The notes beneath the pieces were generated by a model. It saw only the letters and a list, made by a program, of their open reading frames with translations. It was not told the DNA's origin and did not search any database. This document shows positions 40,254-48,403 of a stretch of 64,000 nt of DNA, in pieces. Position 1 is the stretch's first letter; every line of letters begins with the position of its first letter. Origin of the DNA: Amycolatopsis marina (GTDB taxonomy: Bacteria > Actinomycetota > Actinomycetes > Mycobacteriales > Pseudonocardiaceae); the NCBI RefSeq assembly GCF_900111885.1, contig NZ_FOKG01000010.1:1-64000 (forward strand), given 5' to 3'. The position numbers and the translations under genes were made by a program.

Positions 40254-40280
40254 GGAAAACCAAAGCACAGAGTGGTTTCC
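40254..40280 (+). terminator. Imperfect hairpin after the activator gene
   Basis: GGAAAACCA (40254-40262) and TGGTTTCC (40273-40280), one bulged A. It begins eleven bases after the activator stop and could end its transcript before the next promoter. Confidence 0.4.
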
Positions 40281-40336
40281 CTGCGGCCCCGACAGCATCA
40301 TGTCCTTTGTAGACGAATCTTGAGGAAATGACGATC

Positions 40337-40351
40337 GTCTCAAAGTGAGAC
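40337..40351. promoter_or_regulatory. GTCTCA-N3-TGAGAC operator before the amidohydrolase operon
   Basis: GTCTCAAAGTGAGAC, identical half-sites and spacing to the site at 38714. It is about 80 bp upstream of the amidohydrolase start, the usual place for an activator site. Confidence 0.7.
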
Positions 40352-40432
40352 GTTCGATGGTGCGCACCTCGGCTCGCCGCGCCTAGTGTCCCTGTCAATG
40401 CAGCGAATCCACCATTAATCAGGAGGATGCAC

Positions 40433-41431
40433 ATGTACAGCAAGGACGGCGATACGTACTTCATCCTCGATGCGCACATCGCCCTGTGGGACGCACGGCC
40501 CGAGAATCGGCTCAACATCCACGGAAAGCAGTTCATCGACTGCTTCTACGACTACCACCGCAATCTGAGTCCTGAGTCGGAACTGTGGCCGTACGACGAG
40601 TTCCTCTACTACGGTGGCGATCGGCTGATGAAGGACTTGTTCACCGATGGGTATGTCGATCACGCCATCTTCCAGCCCGCACATCTCGGGGCGTTCTATC
40701 GCACCGGATTCGGTCAGGCCGAGGAGGCGTTCGCCCTCGCCGAGCGGTATCCGGACAAGCTGACCTACAACCACTGCTGGGACCCGCGCCTCGAACAGGC
40801 GGGGCTCGACCAGCTCCGTCGCGACGCGGAACGGTTCCGGCTCAAAGGCTGCAAGCTCTACACCGCGGAGTGGCGGGATGGTTCGCGTGGTTACAAGCTG
40901 GACGACCTGTGGTCCTACCGTTACCTGGAAGCCTGTCAGGAACTGGGCATCCGGAACATCCACATCCACAAAGGACCGACGATCCGGCCGCTGGATCGCG
41001 ACGCGTTCGACGTCGCGGACGTGGACAAGGCGGCGACCGACTTCCCGGAGCTCAACTTCGTCGTCGAGCACTGCGGCCTGCCACGACTGGAGGACTTCTG
41101 CTGGATCGCCACACAGGAACCGAATGTGCACGCCGGTCTGGCCGTCGCGATGCCGTTCATCCACAGCAGGCCCCGGTACTTCGCGCAGATCATCGGTGAG
41201 CTGCTGTACTGGCTCGACGAGGACCGTATCCAGTTCTCCAGCGACTACGCGCTCTGGACGCCCCGATGGCTGGTCGAGCGCTTCGTCGACTTCCAGATTC
41301 CGGAGGACATGACCGAGTACGCACCGATCACCGTGGACCAGAAGAAGAAGATCCTCGGCCTCAACGCCGCCGCGATGTACGGCATCGACGTGCCGGAAAG
41401 CCTCGCGGTCGCCGAAAGGGCGGCGGCCTGA
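40433..41431 (+). CDS. Amidohydrolase family protein of mim/prm-type clusters
   Basis: 332 residues from ATG 40433 (AGGAGG six bases upstream; the ATG at 40427 is too close to it). It is a metal-dependent hydrolase of the amidohydrolase_2 type: FILDAHIALWDARPENRLNI, HIHKGPTIRPLDRDAFDVAD, L-N-F-V-V-E-H-C-G-L-P-R and F-S-S-D-Y-A-L-W-T. Very similar genes accompany propane and acetone monooxygenase operons in mycobacteria and rhodococci. Its substrate there is not established. First gene of a five-gene operon. Confidence 0.85.
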   Translation: MYSKDGDTYFILDAHIALWDARPENRLNIHGKQFIDCFYDYHRNLSPESELWPYDEFLYYGGDRLMKDLFTDGYVDHAIFQPAHLGAFYRTGFGQAEEAFALAERYPDKLTYNHCWDPRLEQAGLDQLRRDAERFRLKGCKLYTAEWRDGSRGYKLDDLWSYRYLEACQELGIRNIHIHKGPTIRPLDRDAFDVADVDKAATDFPELNFVVEHCGLPRLEDFCWIATQEPNVHAGLAVAMPFIHSRPRYFAQIIGELLYWLDEDRIQFSSDYALWTPRWLVERFVDFQIPEDMTEYAPITVDQKKKILGLNAAAMYGIDVPESLAVAERAAA

Positions 41432-41432
41432 G

Positions 41433-42158
41433 ATGACCACTGAACTTCTGGAACAGGCCGCCTGGGCGGCACTCGACGAGGTTGTCGACCCGGAGTTGGA
41501 CGAGCCGATCACCGATCTCGGCTTCGTCCGCTCCCTGACGGTGACGCCCGCGGGCGTCGTGACCGTGCATCTCAGGCTGCCGACCTCGTTCTGCGCACCG
41601 AACTTCGCCTACCTGATGGTCTCCGACGCCAAGGACGTCCTGTCCCGGCTTCCGCAAGCGAACGAGGTCGTGGTCATGCTCGATGATCACCACGACTCGG
41701 ACCGGATCAACCGCGGTATCGCGGCGGACGCCGGTTACCAGGGAACATTCGGCATCGAAGCCGCGCGGGATCTCGACGACCTCCGGTTGACCTTCCGCCG
41801 TAAGGCGCACACCGCGGCAGTGGAACGAGCGCTGGGCGCCCTGTTGCGCAGCGACCCCGGCCGTCGTGAGGAGAGCCTGCACGAGGTCACCATCGGCGAG
41901 CTGCCGGCGGAGCGGGCGACGGAGGCACTCCTGCGACGCCGGGAGGCGATCGGCCTGAGCTGTGCCGGGACCGAGCGTGTGCTGGTGGATGACCACGGAA
42001 ACCCCTATCCGGCCGAAGAGATTCCGCTGCGGCTGCGGTTCGCACGTTCGGTCCGGATCTCGATCGAGGGTAACGCCCATTTCTGCCGCGGTCTGCTGCG
42101 AACCCGTTATCCGGATTCCACGCGCGACCATGCCTTTTCGTCCACACAGGACACATAG
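41433..42158 (+). CDS. MIP18/DUF59-like iron-sulfur assembly protein
   Basis: 241 residues. The first 100 form a MIP18 domain: A-L-D-E-V-V-D-P-E-L-D-E-P-I, T-D-L-G-F-V-R-S, LPTSFCAPNFAYLMVSDAKD with the family's Cys. The second half (R-R-K-A-H-T-A-A-V-E-R-A, SIEGNAHFCRGLLRTRYPD) is peculiar to the version found in monooxygenase clusters. It probably helps to mature a metal centre. It starts one base after the amidohydrolase stop. Confidence 0.85.
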   Translation: MTTELLEQAAWAALDEVVDPELDEPITDLGFVRSLTVTPAGVVTVHLRLPTSFCAPNFAYLMVSDAKDVLSRLPQANEVVVMLDDHHDSDRINRGIAADAGYQGTFGIEAARDLDDLRLTFRRKAHTAAVERALGALLRSDPGRREESLHEVTIGELPAERATEALLRRREAIGLSCAGTERVLVDDHGNPYPAEEIPLRLRFARSVRISIEGNAHFCRGLLRTRYPDSTRDHAFSSTQDT

Positions 42159-42184
42159 GTGCGGACAATCCTCAAGGAGAAACC

Positions 42185-43210
42185 ATGAAAGCAGTCCAGG
42201 TCGTCGGATACGGGGAGAAGCTCCGTATGACGGAGTTGCCCGCACCGGAGGTCACCGCGCCGCACGACGTGATCGTCAAGATCGGCGGGGCCGGGGTTTG
42301 CCGAACCGACATACACATTCTCGAAGGTCAGTGGGCACAGAAGTCAGGCGTGACCCTTCCTTACACGATCGGCCACGAGAACGCGGGATGGGTACACGCG
42401 GTGGGTAGCGCGGTCACCAACGTCACCGAAGGCGACAAGGTGATCGTGCATCCCCTGATCACCTGCGGTCTGTGTTCCGCCTGCCGTTCGGGTGACGACG
42501 TGCACTGCCGCCAGTCCCTGTTCCCCGGGATCGACACGGCGGGTGGGTATGCCGAGTACCTCAAGACGTCCGCGCGCAGTGTCGTCCGCATCGACGACTC
42601 CTTGGAGCCCGCCGATGTCGCTGCCCTCGCCGACGCGGGTCTGACTGCCTACCACGCGGCGGCGAAGGCCGCGCGCACACTCCGGCCGGGGCATCGGTGT
42701 GTCGTGATCGGCGCCGGGGGACTCGGGCACATCGGGATCCAGGTACTCAGGGCACTCACCGCGGCCGAACTCGTCATCGTCGACCGCAATGCCGAAGCCG
42801 TGAAGCTGGCGACGGCGATCGGGGCCGATCACGGAATCGTCGCGGACGGCGGGCATGTCGCGGAAGTGCTCGAGTTGACCGGCGGGAACGGCGCCGAATG
42901 CGTCATCGACTTCGTCGGGGAGGGTGGTGCCACCACAGACGGTGCGCGAATGCTGCGCCGTGCCGGTGAATACCACGTGGTCGGCTACGGCGAGAACCTC
43001 GACATCCCGACCATCGACATCATCTCCAGCGAAGTCAGTTTCGTCGGAAACCTCGTCGGCTCCTACACGGACCTGTGTGAGCTGATGACCCTCGCCGCAC
43101 AGGAAAAAGTCCGGCTGCACACCGCCAAGTACGCGTTGGAGGACTTCCAGGACGCCCTCGACGACCTCGACGCCGGCCGCATTCGCGGCCGCGCGATCCT
43201 CACCCCTTGA
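42185..43210 (+). CDS. Zinc-dependent alcohol dehydrogenase (MDR family)
   Basis: 341 residues. Catalytic zinc ligands appear in A-G-V-C-R-T-D-I-H and T-I-G-H-E-N-A-G, structural zinc in C-G-L-C-S-A-C-R-S-G-D-D-V-H-C, and the NAD site in V-I-G-A-G-G-L-G-H-I-G, followed by V-D-R-N (Asp, so NAD-specific). In prm/mim loci the equivalent enzyme oxidises the alcohol made by the monooxygenase (2-propanol, 1-propanol). AAGGAGAAACC precedes the ATG. Confidence 0.9.
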   Translation: MKAVQVVGYGEKLRMTELPAPEVTAPHDVIVKIGGAGVCRTDIHILEGQWAQKSGVTLPYTIGHENAGWVHAVGSAVTNVTEGDKVIVHPLITCGLCSACRSGDDVHCRQSLFPGIDTAGGYAEYLKTSARSVVRIDDSLEPADVAALADAGLTAYHAAAKAARTLRPGHRCVVIGAGGLGHIGIQVLRALTAAELVIVDRNAEAVKLATAIGADHGIVADGGHVAEVLELTGGNGAECVIDFVGEGGATTDGARMLRRAGEYHVVGYGENLDIPTIDIISSEVSFVGNLVGSYTDLCELMTLAAQEKVRLHTAKYALEDFQDALDDLDAGRIRGRAILTP

Positions 43211-43240
43211 CCCGTCTCCGAACAAGCATCGAGGAAAAGA

Positions 43241-43573
43241 ATGATCTTTATAACGGCGAAATTCCGGATCAAGCCCGAGTATGCCGATCAGTGGCCGGAA
43301 ATCGCCGGCGCTTTCACCAGCGCAACGCGCGGTGAACCAGGGTGCCTCTGGTACGACTGGGCTCGCAGCGTGGAAGACCCGAACGAGTACGTTCTGGTCG
43401 AGGCCTTCCGAGACGAGGACGCCGGTGCGGCGCACGTGAACTCCGCGCACTTCAAGACCGCACAGCGAACGCTGCCGCCGTATCTCACCGAAACCCCACT
43501 GATCATCAATGCCGCATTGCCGCAGGACGGTTGGTCCCGGCTCGGCGAAATGTCGGTGGAGAACGTGGAATAG
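43241..43573 (+). CDS. Antibiotic-biosynthesis-monooxygenase (ABM) domain protein
   Basis: 110 residues, a dimeric ferredoxin-like barrel: FITAKFRIKPEYADQWPEIA, REPGCLWYDWARSVEDPNEY is disrupted only by a T-R-G start, and A-A-H-V-N-S-A-H-F. ABM proteins are cofactor-free oxygenases or small binding proteins; many are of unknown function. GAGGAAAAG precedes the ATG. It is the fourth gene of the operon. Confidence 0.8.
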   Translation: MIFITAKFRIKPEYADQWPEIAGAFTSATRGEPGCLWYDWARSVEDPNEYVLVEAFRDEDAGAAHVNSAHFKTAQRTLPPYLTETPLIINAALPQDGWSRLGEMSVENVE

Positions 43574-43607
43574 CCCGTATTTCTTGCTCGACGAAATGGA
43601 GTAGATC

Positions 43608-44402
43608 ATGGACGTACACGAAGGATCACCGCGAGTCGCGCTCGTCACGGGTGCTGCTCGAGGTATCGGCAAGGGCATAGCTCTGCGGCTGGCCGCGGAC
43701 GGTCTCGACGTCGCGGTCAACGACATCGAGACGAACAGTGGCCAGCTCAAGGAGGTCGCCACCGAGATCGAGGCGATGGGCAGGCGATCGGCAACGGTCG
43801 TGGCGGATGTGTCCGATCCGGACGCCGTGCAGACGATGGTCGATCGCGTGGCGACCGATCTCGGGCGGCTGAACGTGATGGTCGCCAACGCCGGGGTAGC
43901 CGATGTGCAACCGTTGCTGGACACCGAACCCGAGGATTTCGACCGGCTGATGTCGATCAACCTGCGCGGTGTCTACCTCTGCTACCGGGCCGCGGCAAAG
44001 CAGATGATCGAACAGGGCGGTGGCGGGAAGATCATCGGGGCGGCGTCGATCGTCGCCTACCGGCCGTTCCCGCTGCTCGCGGCCTATTCCGCCTCCAAGT
44101 GGGCCGTGCGTGGGCTTACTCAGGCGGCTGCGATGGAATGGGCACAGTACGACATCACCGTCAACGCGTACTGCCCGGGCATCGTCGGCACGGCCATGTG
44201 GGACCACATTGACGAGAAGCTGGCGGAGAACGAGGGCCTGAACAAGGGCGCGGCCATCAAGAAGTACTCCGAACTGATCCACCTCGGCCGGGTGTCGGTT
44301 CCCGAGGATGTGGCCGGCTTCGTGTCCTATCTCGCCTCGAGGGACTCGGACTACATGACCGGTCAGTCGGTGATGATCGACGGGGGCATCCAGTTCTCCT
44401 GA
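43608..44402 (+). CDS. SDR oxidoreductase, acetoin/diol dehydrogenase-like
   Basis: 264 residues, classical SDR: V-T-G-A-A-R-G-I-G-K-G, V-A-V-N-D-I-E (Asp favouring NAD), N-A-G-V-A-D, G-A-A-S-I-V-A-Y catalytic Ser and Y-S-A-S-K-W with Tyr/Lys. YCPGIVGTAMWDHID is typical of acetoin/meso-butanediol dehydrogenases. Last gene of the operon; an alcohol or ketone substrate fits the context. A GC-rich hairpin follows. Confidence 0.87.
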   Translation: MDVHEGSPRVALVTGAARGIGKGIALRLAADGLDVAVNDIETNSGQLKEVATEIEAMGRRSATVVADVSDPDAVQTMVDRVATDLGRLNVMVANAGVADVQPLLDTEPEDFDRLMSINLRGVYLCYRAAAKQMIEQGGGGKIIGAASIVAYRPFPLLAAYSASKWAVRGLTQAAAMEWAQYDITVNAYCPGIVGTAMWDHIDEKLAENEGLNKGAAIKKYSELIHLGRVSVPEDVAGFVSYLASRDSDYMTGQSVMIDGGIQFS

Positions 44403-44433
44403 CCCACAGACGGCGGGGGAACGGCCGGGTCGC

Positions 44434-44467
44434 GGGGCCGCCGAAGAGCAGAGCTCGCGGCGGCCCC
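44434..44467 (+). terminator. Hairpin terminator after the operon
   Basis: GGGGCCGCCG (44434-44443), 14-base loop, CGGCGGCCCC (44458-44467), between the convergent SDR and epimerase genes; it can serve both. Confidence 0.6.
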
Positions 44468-44558
44468 CGCACCCACCCGCGACCTGAGCGGGAGCATGGC
44501 GCTGGGGCCGTTCACGGCCCCTCGTGGGATGCCGCGCGGCTGTCGCGATGGATCAAGG

Positions 44559-45530
44559 TCACCGTAAGCCGGTCCGCTGTTTCCTGGTCAGCCGTACCAG
44601 GTCGCCTGCCGCGTCCGGCCAGTGTGGGAAGTCGAACGAGAAGCCCGCGTCGAGCAGGCGGCCGGGGGTCACCCGGCGGCTCTTGAGGAGGAGTTCGGTG
44701 TCGGAGCGGAGGACGAACGCGCCGATCTCGGTCATCCATCTGGTCGCGGGCAGGCCGATCGGAACACCACGCGCGGCGCGGAGCGCGCGCATGAAGTCGC
44801 GGTGCGGCAGGGGTGCGGGCGCGGCGAGGTTGACCGGCCCGTGCAGGTCGTCCCTTTCCAGCAGGAAATCGATCGCGCGGATCATGTCGCGGCCGTGGAT
44901 CCAGGACACGAACTGAGCTCCTCCGGCCACCGGGCCCCCGATGCCGAGCCGGACCATCCGGAGCAGCACATCGAAGATTCCTCCGCGATCCGGGCTCATC
45001 ACCATGGCCGTTCTGAGCGCGACCTTGCGCGTGTGCGGTGTGGCGGCCCGTTGTTGTGCCTTCTCCCATTCCTTGGCGATCTCGACGCTGAACGCCCAGT
45101 ATTGCGGGATGTCGGGCTCGGCGCCGCCGATGATGCCGGTCGCCTCGTCGTTGGCGGCGTCAAAGCGGTGCGCGTAGATGGTGGCGGTGCTCATCTGCAG
45201 CCATACCCGCGGTGGCCTGACTGCCCTCTCGATCGCCTCGCCAACGGCGTGGGTGGACTCCACGCGCGAGTCCATCATCGCCCGCAGGTTCACCTCGCTG
45301 TAGCGGCAACTCACGCTGCGACCGGCCAGGTTGATCACCGCATCGCAGCCATCGAGTTCGTCGGCCCACGGCCCCGCGGTCCGGCCGTCCCAGCGAACAT
45401 GGCGGACACCGGGCGCGTTCCCGAGGCCGGCCCGGCGGCTCAGCACCACCACCTCATGTCCGGCCGCGCCCAGCGCCCGGCTCAGGAACCCGCCGATATG
45501 CCCGGTGCCGCCCGGCAGTACGACCTTCAT
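44559..45530 (-). CDS. TIGR01777-type NAD-dependent epimerase
   Basis: 323 residues, extended SDR: V-V-L-P-G-G-T-G-H-I-G-G-F-L (cofactor loop), C-D-A-V-I-N-L-A-G-R-S-V (family signature), S-T-A-T-I-Y and a C-terminal DUF1731-like part (S-R-R-V-T-P-G-R-L-L-D-A-G-F). This is the YfcH group; function unknown, often linked to cell division or lipid metabolism. It starts near the IclR gene and is transcribed in the same direction. Confidence 0.87.
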   Translation of the reverse strand: MKVVLPGGTGHIGGFLSRALGAAGHEVVVLSRRAGLGNAPGVRHVRWDGRTAGPWADELDGCDAVINLAGRSVSCRYSEVNLRAMMDSRVESTHAVGEAIERAVRPPRVWLQMSTATIYAHRFDAANDEATGIIGGAEPDIPQYWAFSVEIAKEWEKAQQRAATPHTRKVALRTAMVMSPDRGGIFDVLLRMVRLGIGGPVAGGAQFVSWIHGRDMIRAIDFLLERDDLHGPVNLAAPAPLPHRDFMRALRAARGVPIGLPATRWMTEIGAFVLRSDTELLLKSRRVTPGRLLDAGFSFDFPHWPDAAGDLVRLTRKQRTGLR

Positions 45531-45610
45531 GACCCGTCCCCTCCGTCAACGTCGGTCTCGTAGCGTGCCACCCGCCCCCGCGGCTGCGGCGGCATGCCTG
45601 GTGCCGGGCC

Positions 45611-46315
45611 CTACATCAGTTGCGACGCGATCGCCCGCACCGTCGCGCGGACAGCGCCGGCCACCCGTTCGGTGTCCAACTCGGTCAGCGCCACCACGCC
45701 GACACTGGCCTCCGCTTCGCCGTCTCGCACGGGAAGCGCGACGGCCAGCCCCCACGCACCCGGTTCCAGTTCTCCCGCGGTTATCGCGTAACCACGTTCG
45801 CGAGCGCGGGCGATCGCGGCGCGCTCACCCGCGGCGGGCGGCCGGGCGGCGAGGATCGAGATACCGGCGGCGCTCACGGTGAGCGGATGCCGCACCCCGA
45901 CCCGGTAGCCGACGTGCAGTTGCGCGCGACGCGGTTCGACGGAGCAGGTGTTGACCGCCTCGTCTCCCTCGGCGAGTGTCAGGAACGCCGTCGCGCCCAC
46001 GTCGTCCGCCAGCTCCGCGAGCCGGGGCTCGGCCACAACCCGGAGGTCGGCACGCACGCCGCCGGCGAGTTCGAGCAGGCCCGCGCCGAGCCGGAACCGA
46101 CCATCGGCCTCCTGCGCCACCAGTCCGTGTGCCCGCAGCGTGCCGAGCAGCCGGTAGATGACCGTGCGGTGCGCGCCGAGCGCCGCGGCCATCCCGTTCA
46201 CGCCGAGCCCGCCGGGGTTCTCACGCAGGATCTCGAGCACCCGCAATCCCCGCCCCAGAGTTTGGGAGTAGGCGGACGGCGGACGGTTGACACCGTGTGT
46301 GGCGTGTTTCACCAT
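45611..46315 (-). CDS. IclR-family transcriptional regulator
   Basis: 234 residues. N-terminal winged helix: T-L-G-R-G-L-R-V-L-E-I-L, GVNGMAAALGAHRTVIYRLL, G-T-L-R-A-H-G-L-V. The C-terminal effector domain has the usual pattern (GVRHPLTVSAAGISILA, S-V-G-V-V-A-L-T-E-L). It diverges from the hydrolase-P450 pair 58 bp away and is the likely regulator of that pair. IclR proteins respond to small aromatic or organic acids. Confidence 0.88.
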   Translation of the reverse strand: MVKHATHGVNRPPSAYSQTLGRGLRVLEILRENPGGLGVNGMAAALGAHRTVIYRLLGTLRAHGLVAQEADGRFRLGAGLLELAGGVRADLRVVAEPRLAELADDVGATAFLTLAEGDEAVNTCSVEPRRAQLHVGYRVGVRHPLTVSAAGISILAARPPAAGERAAIARARERGYAITAGELEPGAWGLAVALPVRDGEAEASVGVVALTELDTERVAGAVRATVRAIASQLM

Positions 46316-46373
46316 TCACCTCGCAGGGTGCGAAAGCAGCACCAATGGAGCGAATATAGCACTCGGAGGACGC

Positions 46374-47132
46374 GTGGCCAGTGAAGTCCAGCGTGTCGGC
46401 AATGGAGCCCACGCCGTCATCGCCTTGCACGGATGGTTCGGTTCCGCGAGCGCATGGCGGCCTCTGCAGCCCTATTTGGACGGAGAGCGGTTCAGCTATC
46501 TCTTCCCGGACTACCGGGGATACGGAGCGCGCAGATCGGAGCCGGGGGAGTACTCGATCGCCGAGGCCGCGGCCGACGTCATCGGCCTCGCGGACGAGCT
46601 GGGACTCGACCGTTTCTCGCTCGTCGGTCACTCGATGGGCGGCAGCGTGATGCAGCGGGTGCTGGCGGACGCGCCTGATCGGGTGCGTGCGCTCGTCGGC
46701 ATCTCACCGGTTCCCGCCAGCGGTGTGCCCTTCGACGAGCAGAGTTGGGAGCTGTTCTCCGGCGCGGCCGACAGTCCGGGCAACCGGCGCGCGATCATCG
46801 ACTTCACGACGGGCAACCGCCTCACCGGGACCTGGTTGGACGCGACGGTCCGCCACTCGCTGGAGCATTCGGACCCGAGGGCTATCGCCGAGTATCTCCA
46901 GGCGTGGGCCCGGACGGACTTCCACGGCGAGATCGAGGGCCGCGACGTGCCCGTCCGGGTCATCGCGGGCGAGCACGACCCAGCGCTGGGCGCGGACACC
47001 ATGCGGGCGACGTTCGAGAAGTGGTACCCGAACTGCGAGATCGTGGTCTTCGGCAACGCCGGGCACTATGCGATCGACGAGACACCGGTGGCCCTGGCCA
47101 CCGCGATAGAGGACTTCCTGGGAGCGCGGTGA
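46374..47132 (+). CDS. Alpha/beta hydrolase
   Basis: 252 residues from a GTG with GGAGGA upstream. Nucleophile elbow V-G-H-S-M-G-G-S, oxyanion A-L-H-G-W-F-G-S, acid in A-G-E-H-D-P-A-L and His in N-A-G-H-Y-A-I. Esterase or C-C hydrolase; the substrate is unknown. Its stop overlaps the P450 start (TGATG), so hydrolase and P450 likely act on the same compound. Confidence 0.85.
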   Translation: MASEVQRVGNGAHAVIALHGWFGSASAWRPLQPYLDGERFSYLFPDYRGYGARRSEPGEYSIAEAAADVIGLADELGLDRFSLVGHSMGGSVMQRVLADAPDRVRALVGISPVPASGVPFDEQSWELFSGAADSPGNRRAIIDFTTGNRLTGTWLDATVRHSLEHSDPRAIAEYLQAWARTDFHGEIEGRDVPVRVIAGEHDPALGADTMRATFEKWYPNCEIVVFGNAGHYAIDETPVALATAIEDFLGAR

Positions 47133-48394
47133 TGACGGCGGCCGCCGGCCTGCCGAACGTGTTCGACCCGCGGGTCTTCGGCGCAGGGGTGCCCCACGAA
47201 GCCTTCCGGAACCTGCGCGACACGGCGCCGGTGGCCTGGCAGGACGAGCACGAGGTGCTCGACTGGCCCGCCGGGCCCGGATACTGGGCGATCACCCGCT
47301 ACGACGACGTCCGGTACGTGCTGCGCACGCCGGAGCTGTTCTCGTCCTGGCTCGGCGCGACGCAGATCCGCGATCCGGAACCCGCCGACCTGGCCTTCAT
47401 TCGCAGGATGATCCTCAACATGGACCCGCCCGAGCATCTGCGGCTGCGCAGGCTGGTGTCGGCCGTCTTCACCCGCCGCAGGCTGGAACGGTCCGCCGCG
47501 ACCATCGCCGAGCGTGCCCGTGTGCTGCTCGACCGGGTGGCCGCGCGTGGTCGGTGTGATCTTCCGGTGGACGTCACCGACGACTTTCCGCTGGCGAACC
47601 TGGCCGACCTCATCGGTGTCCCGCTCGAGGACCGGGAACTGCTGCTGCACTGGACGAACCGGGTGATTGGCTACCAGGACCCCGAGCATGCCGAGGTGGT
47701 GCGTGGGCCCGACGGAAAACCGGTGAACCCGCGCTCTCCCGCGATGTTGCGGGACATGTTCGACTACGCGCACCGCCTCGCGGAGCGGAAACGGGCCCGG
47801 CCGGGGGACGACCTGATGACCGCGCTCGTGCAGGCGGAGGTGGACGGCCGCTCGCTCGACGACGCCGAACTGGAGATGTTCTTCTTCCTCATGGTGATCG
47901 CAGGCAACGACACCGTGCGCAGCGCGCTGCCGGGTGGTGTGCTGGCGCTCGCGGAGCACCCGCGGGAGTACCGGCGGCTGCGCGCGGACCGTGCGCTGCT
48001 AGCGGGCGCGGTCGAGGAGATGCTGCGGTGGCATCCGCCCGTGCTCAGCTTCCGCCGTACGGCCACCGAGGACGTGCGGCTGCGGGGGCAGCGCATCCGG
48101 CGCGGCGACAAGGTGGTGGTCTACCACGTGTCCGCGCATTTCGACGAACGCGCCTTCCCCGAGCCGCACCGCTTCGACATCACCCGTGAAGGCAACGAAC
48201 ATCTCGCGTTCGGGCAGGGACCGCACGTGTGCCTTGGCGCCCAGTTCGCCCGGTTGCAGCTACGGATCTTCTTCACCGAACTGCTCGACCGGCTGCCCGA
48301 GGTGGAACTCGCGGGTCCACCGACGCGACTCACCTCGAACTTCATCAACGGCGTGACGCACCTGCCGTTGCGGTGGCCCGTCTCCGCGGGCTGA
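47132..48394 (+). CDS. Cytochrome P450
   Basis: 420 residues. I-helix M-V-I-A-G-N-D-T-V-R (oxygen activation; the family's Thr is present), K-helix E-E-M-L-R-W with the E-x-x-R, and heme loop F-G-Q-G-P-H-V-C-L-G-A with the Cys ligand. M-D-P-P-E-H-L-R-L-R-R-L is a class I bacterial signature, close to linalool/steroid hydroxylating CYP families. No ferredoxin gene is adjacent, so electron partners come from elsewhere. Confidence 0.93.
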   Translation: MTAAAGLPNVFDPRVFGAGVPHEAFRNLRDTAPVAWQDEHEVLDWPAGPGYWAITRYDDVRYVLRTPELFSSWLGATQIRDPEPADLAFIRRMILNMDPPEHLRLRRLVSAVFTRRRLERSAATIAERARVLLDRVAARGRCDLPVDVTDDFPLANLADLIGVPLEDRELLLHWTNRVIGYQDPEHAEVVRGPDGKPVNPRSPAMLRDMFDYAHRLAERKRARPGDDLMTALVQAEVDGRSLDDAELEMFFFLMVIAGNDTVRSALPGGVLALAEHPREYRRLRADRALLAGAVEEMLRWHPPVLSFRRTATEDVRLRGQRIRRGDKVVVYHVSAHFDERAFPEPHRFDITREGNEHLAFGQGPHVCLGAQFARLQLRIFFTELLDRLPEVELAGPPTRLTSNFINGVTHLPLRWPVSAG

Positions 48395-48403
48395 GCCGGC
48401 CGC

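Noticed and set aside
40244..40432. Sigma-54 (-24/-12) promoter for the amidohydrolase operon
   Set aside because: No GG-N10-GC element, and the activator lacks the GAFTGA loop needed for sigma-54.
42344..43960. Minus-strand ORF of 538 residues
   Set aside because: Spans the opposite strand of three real genes (dehydrogenase, ABM, SDR).
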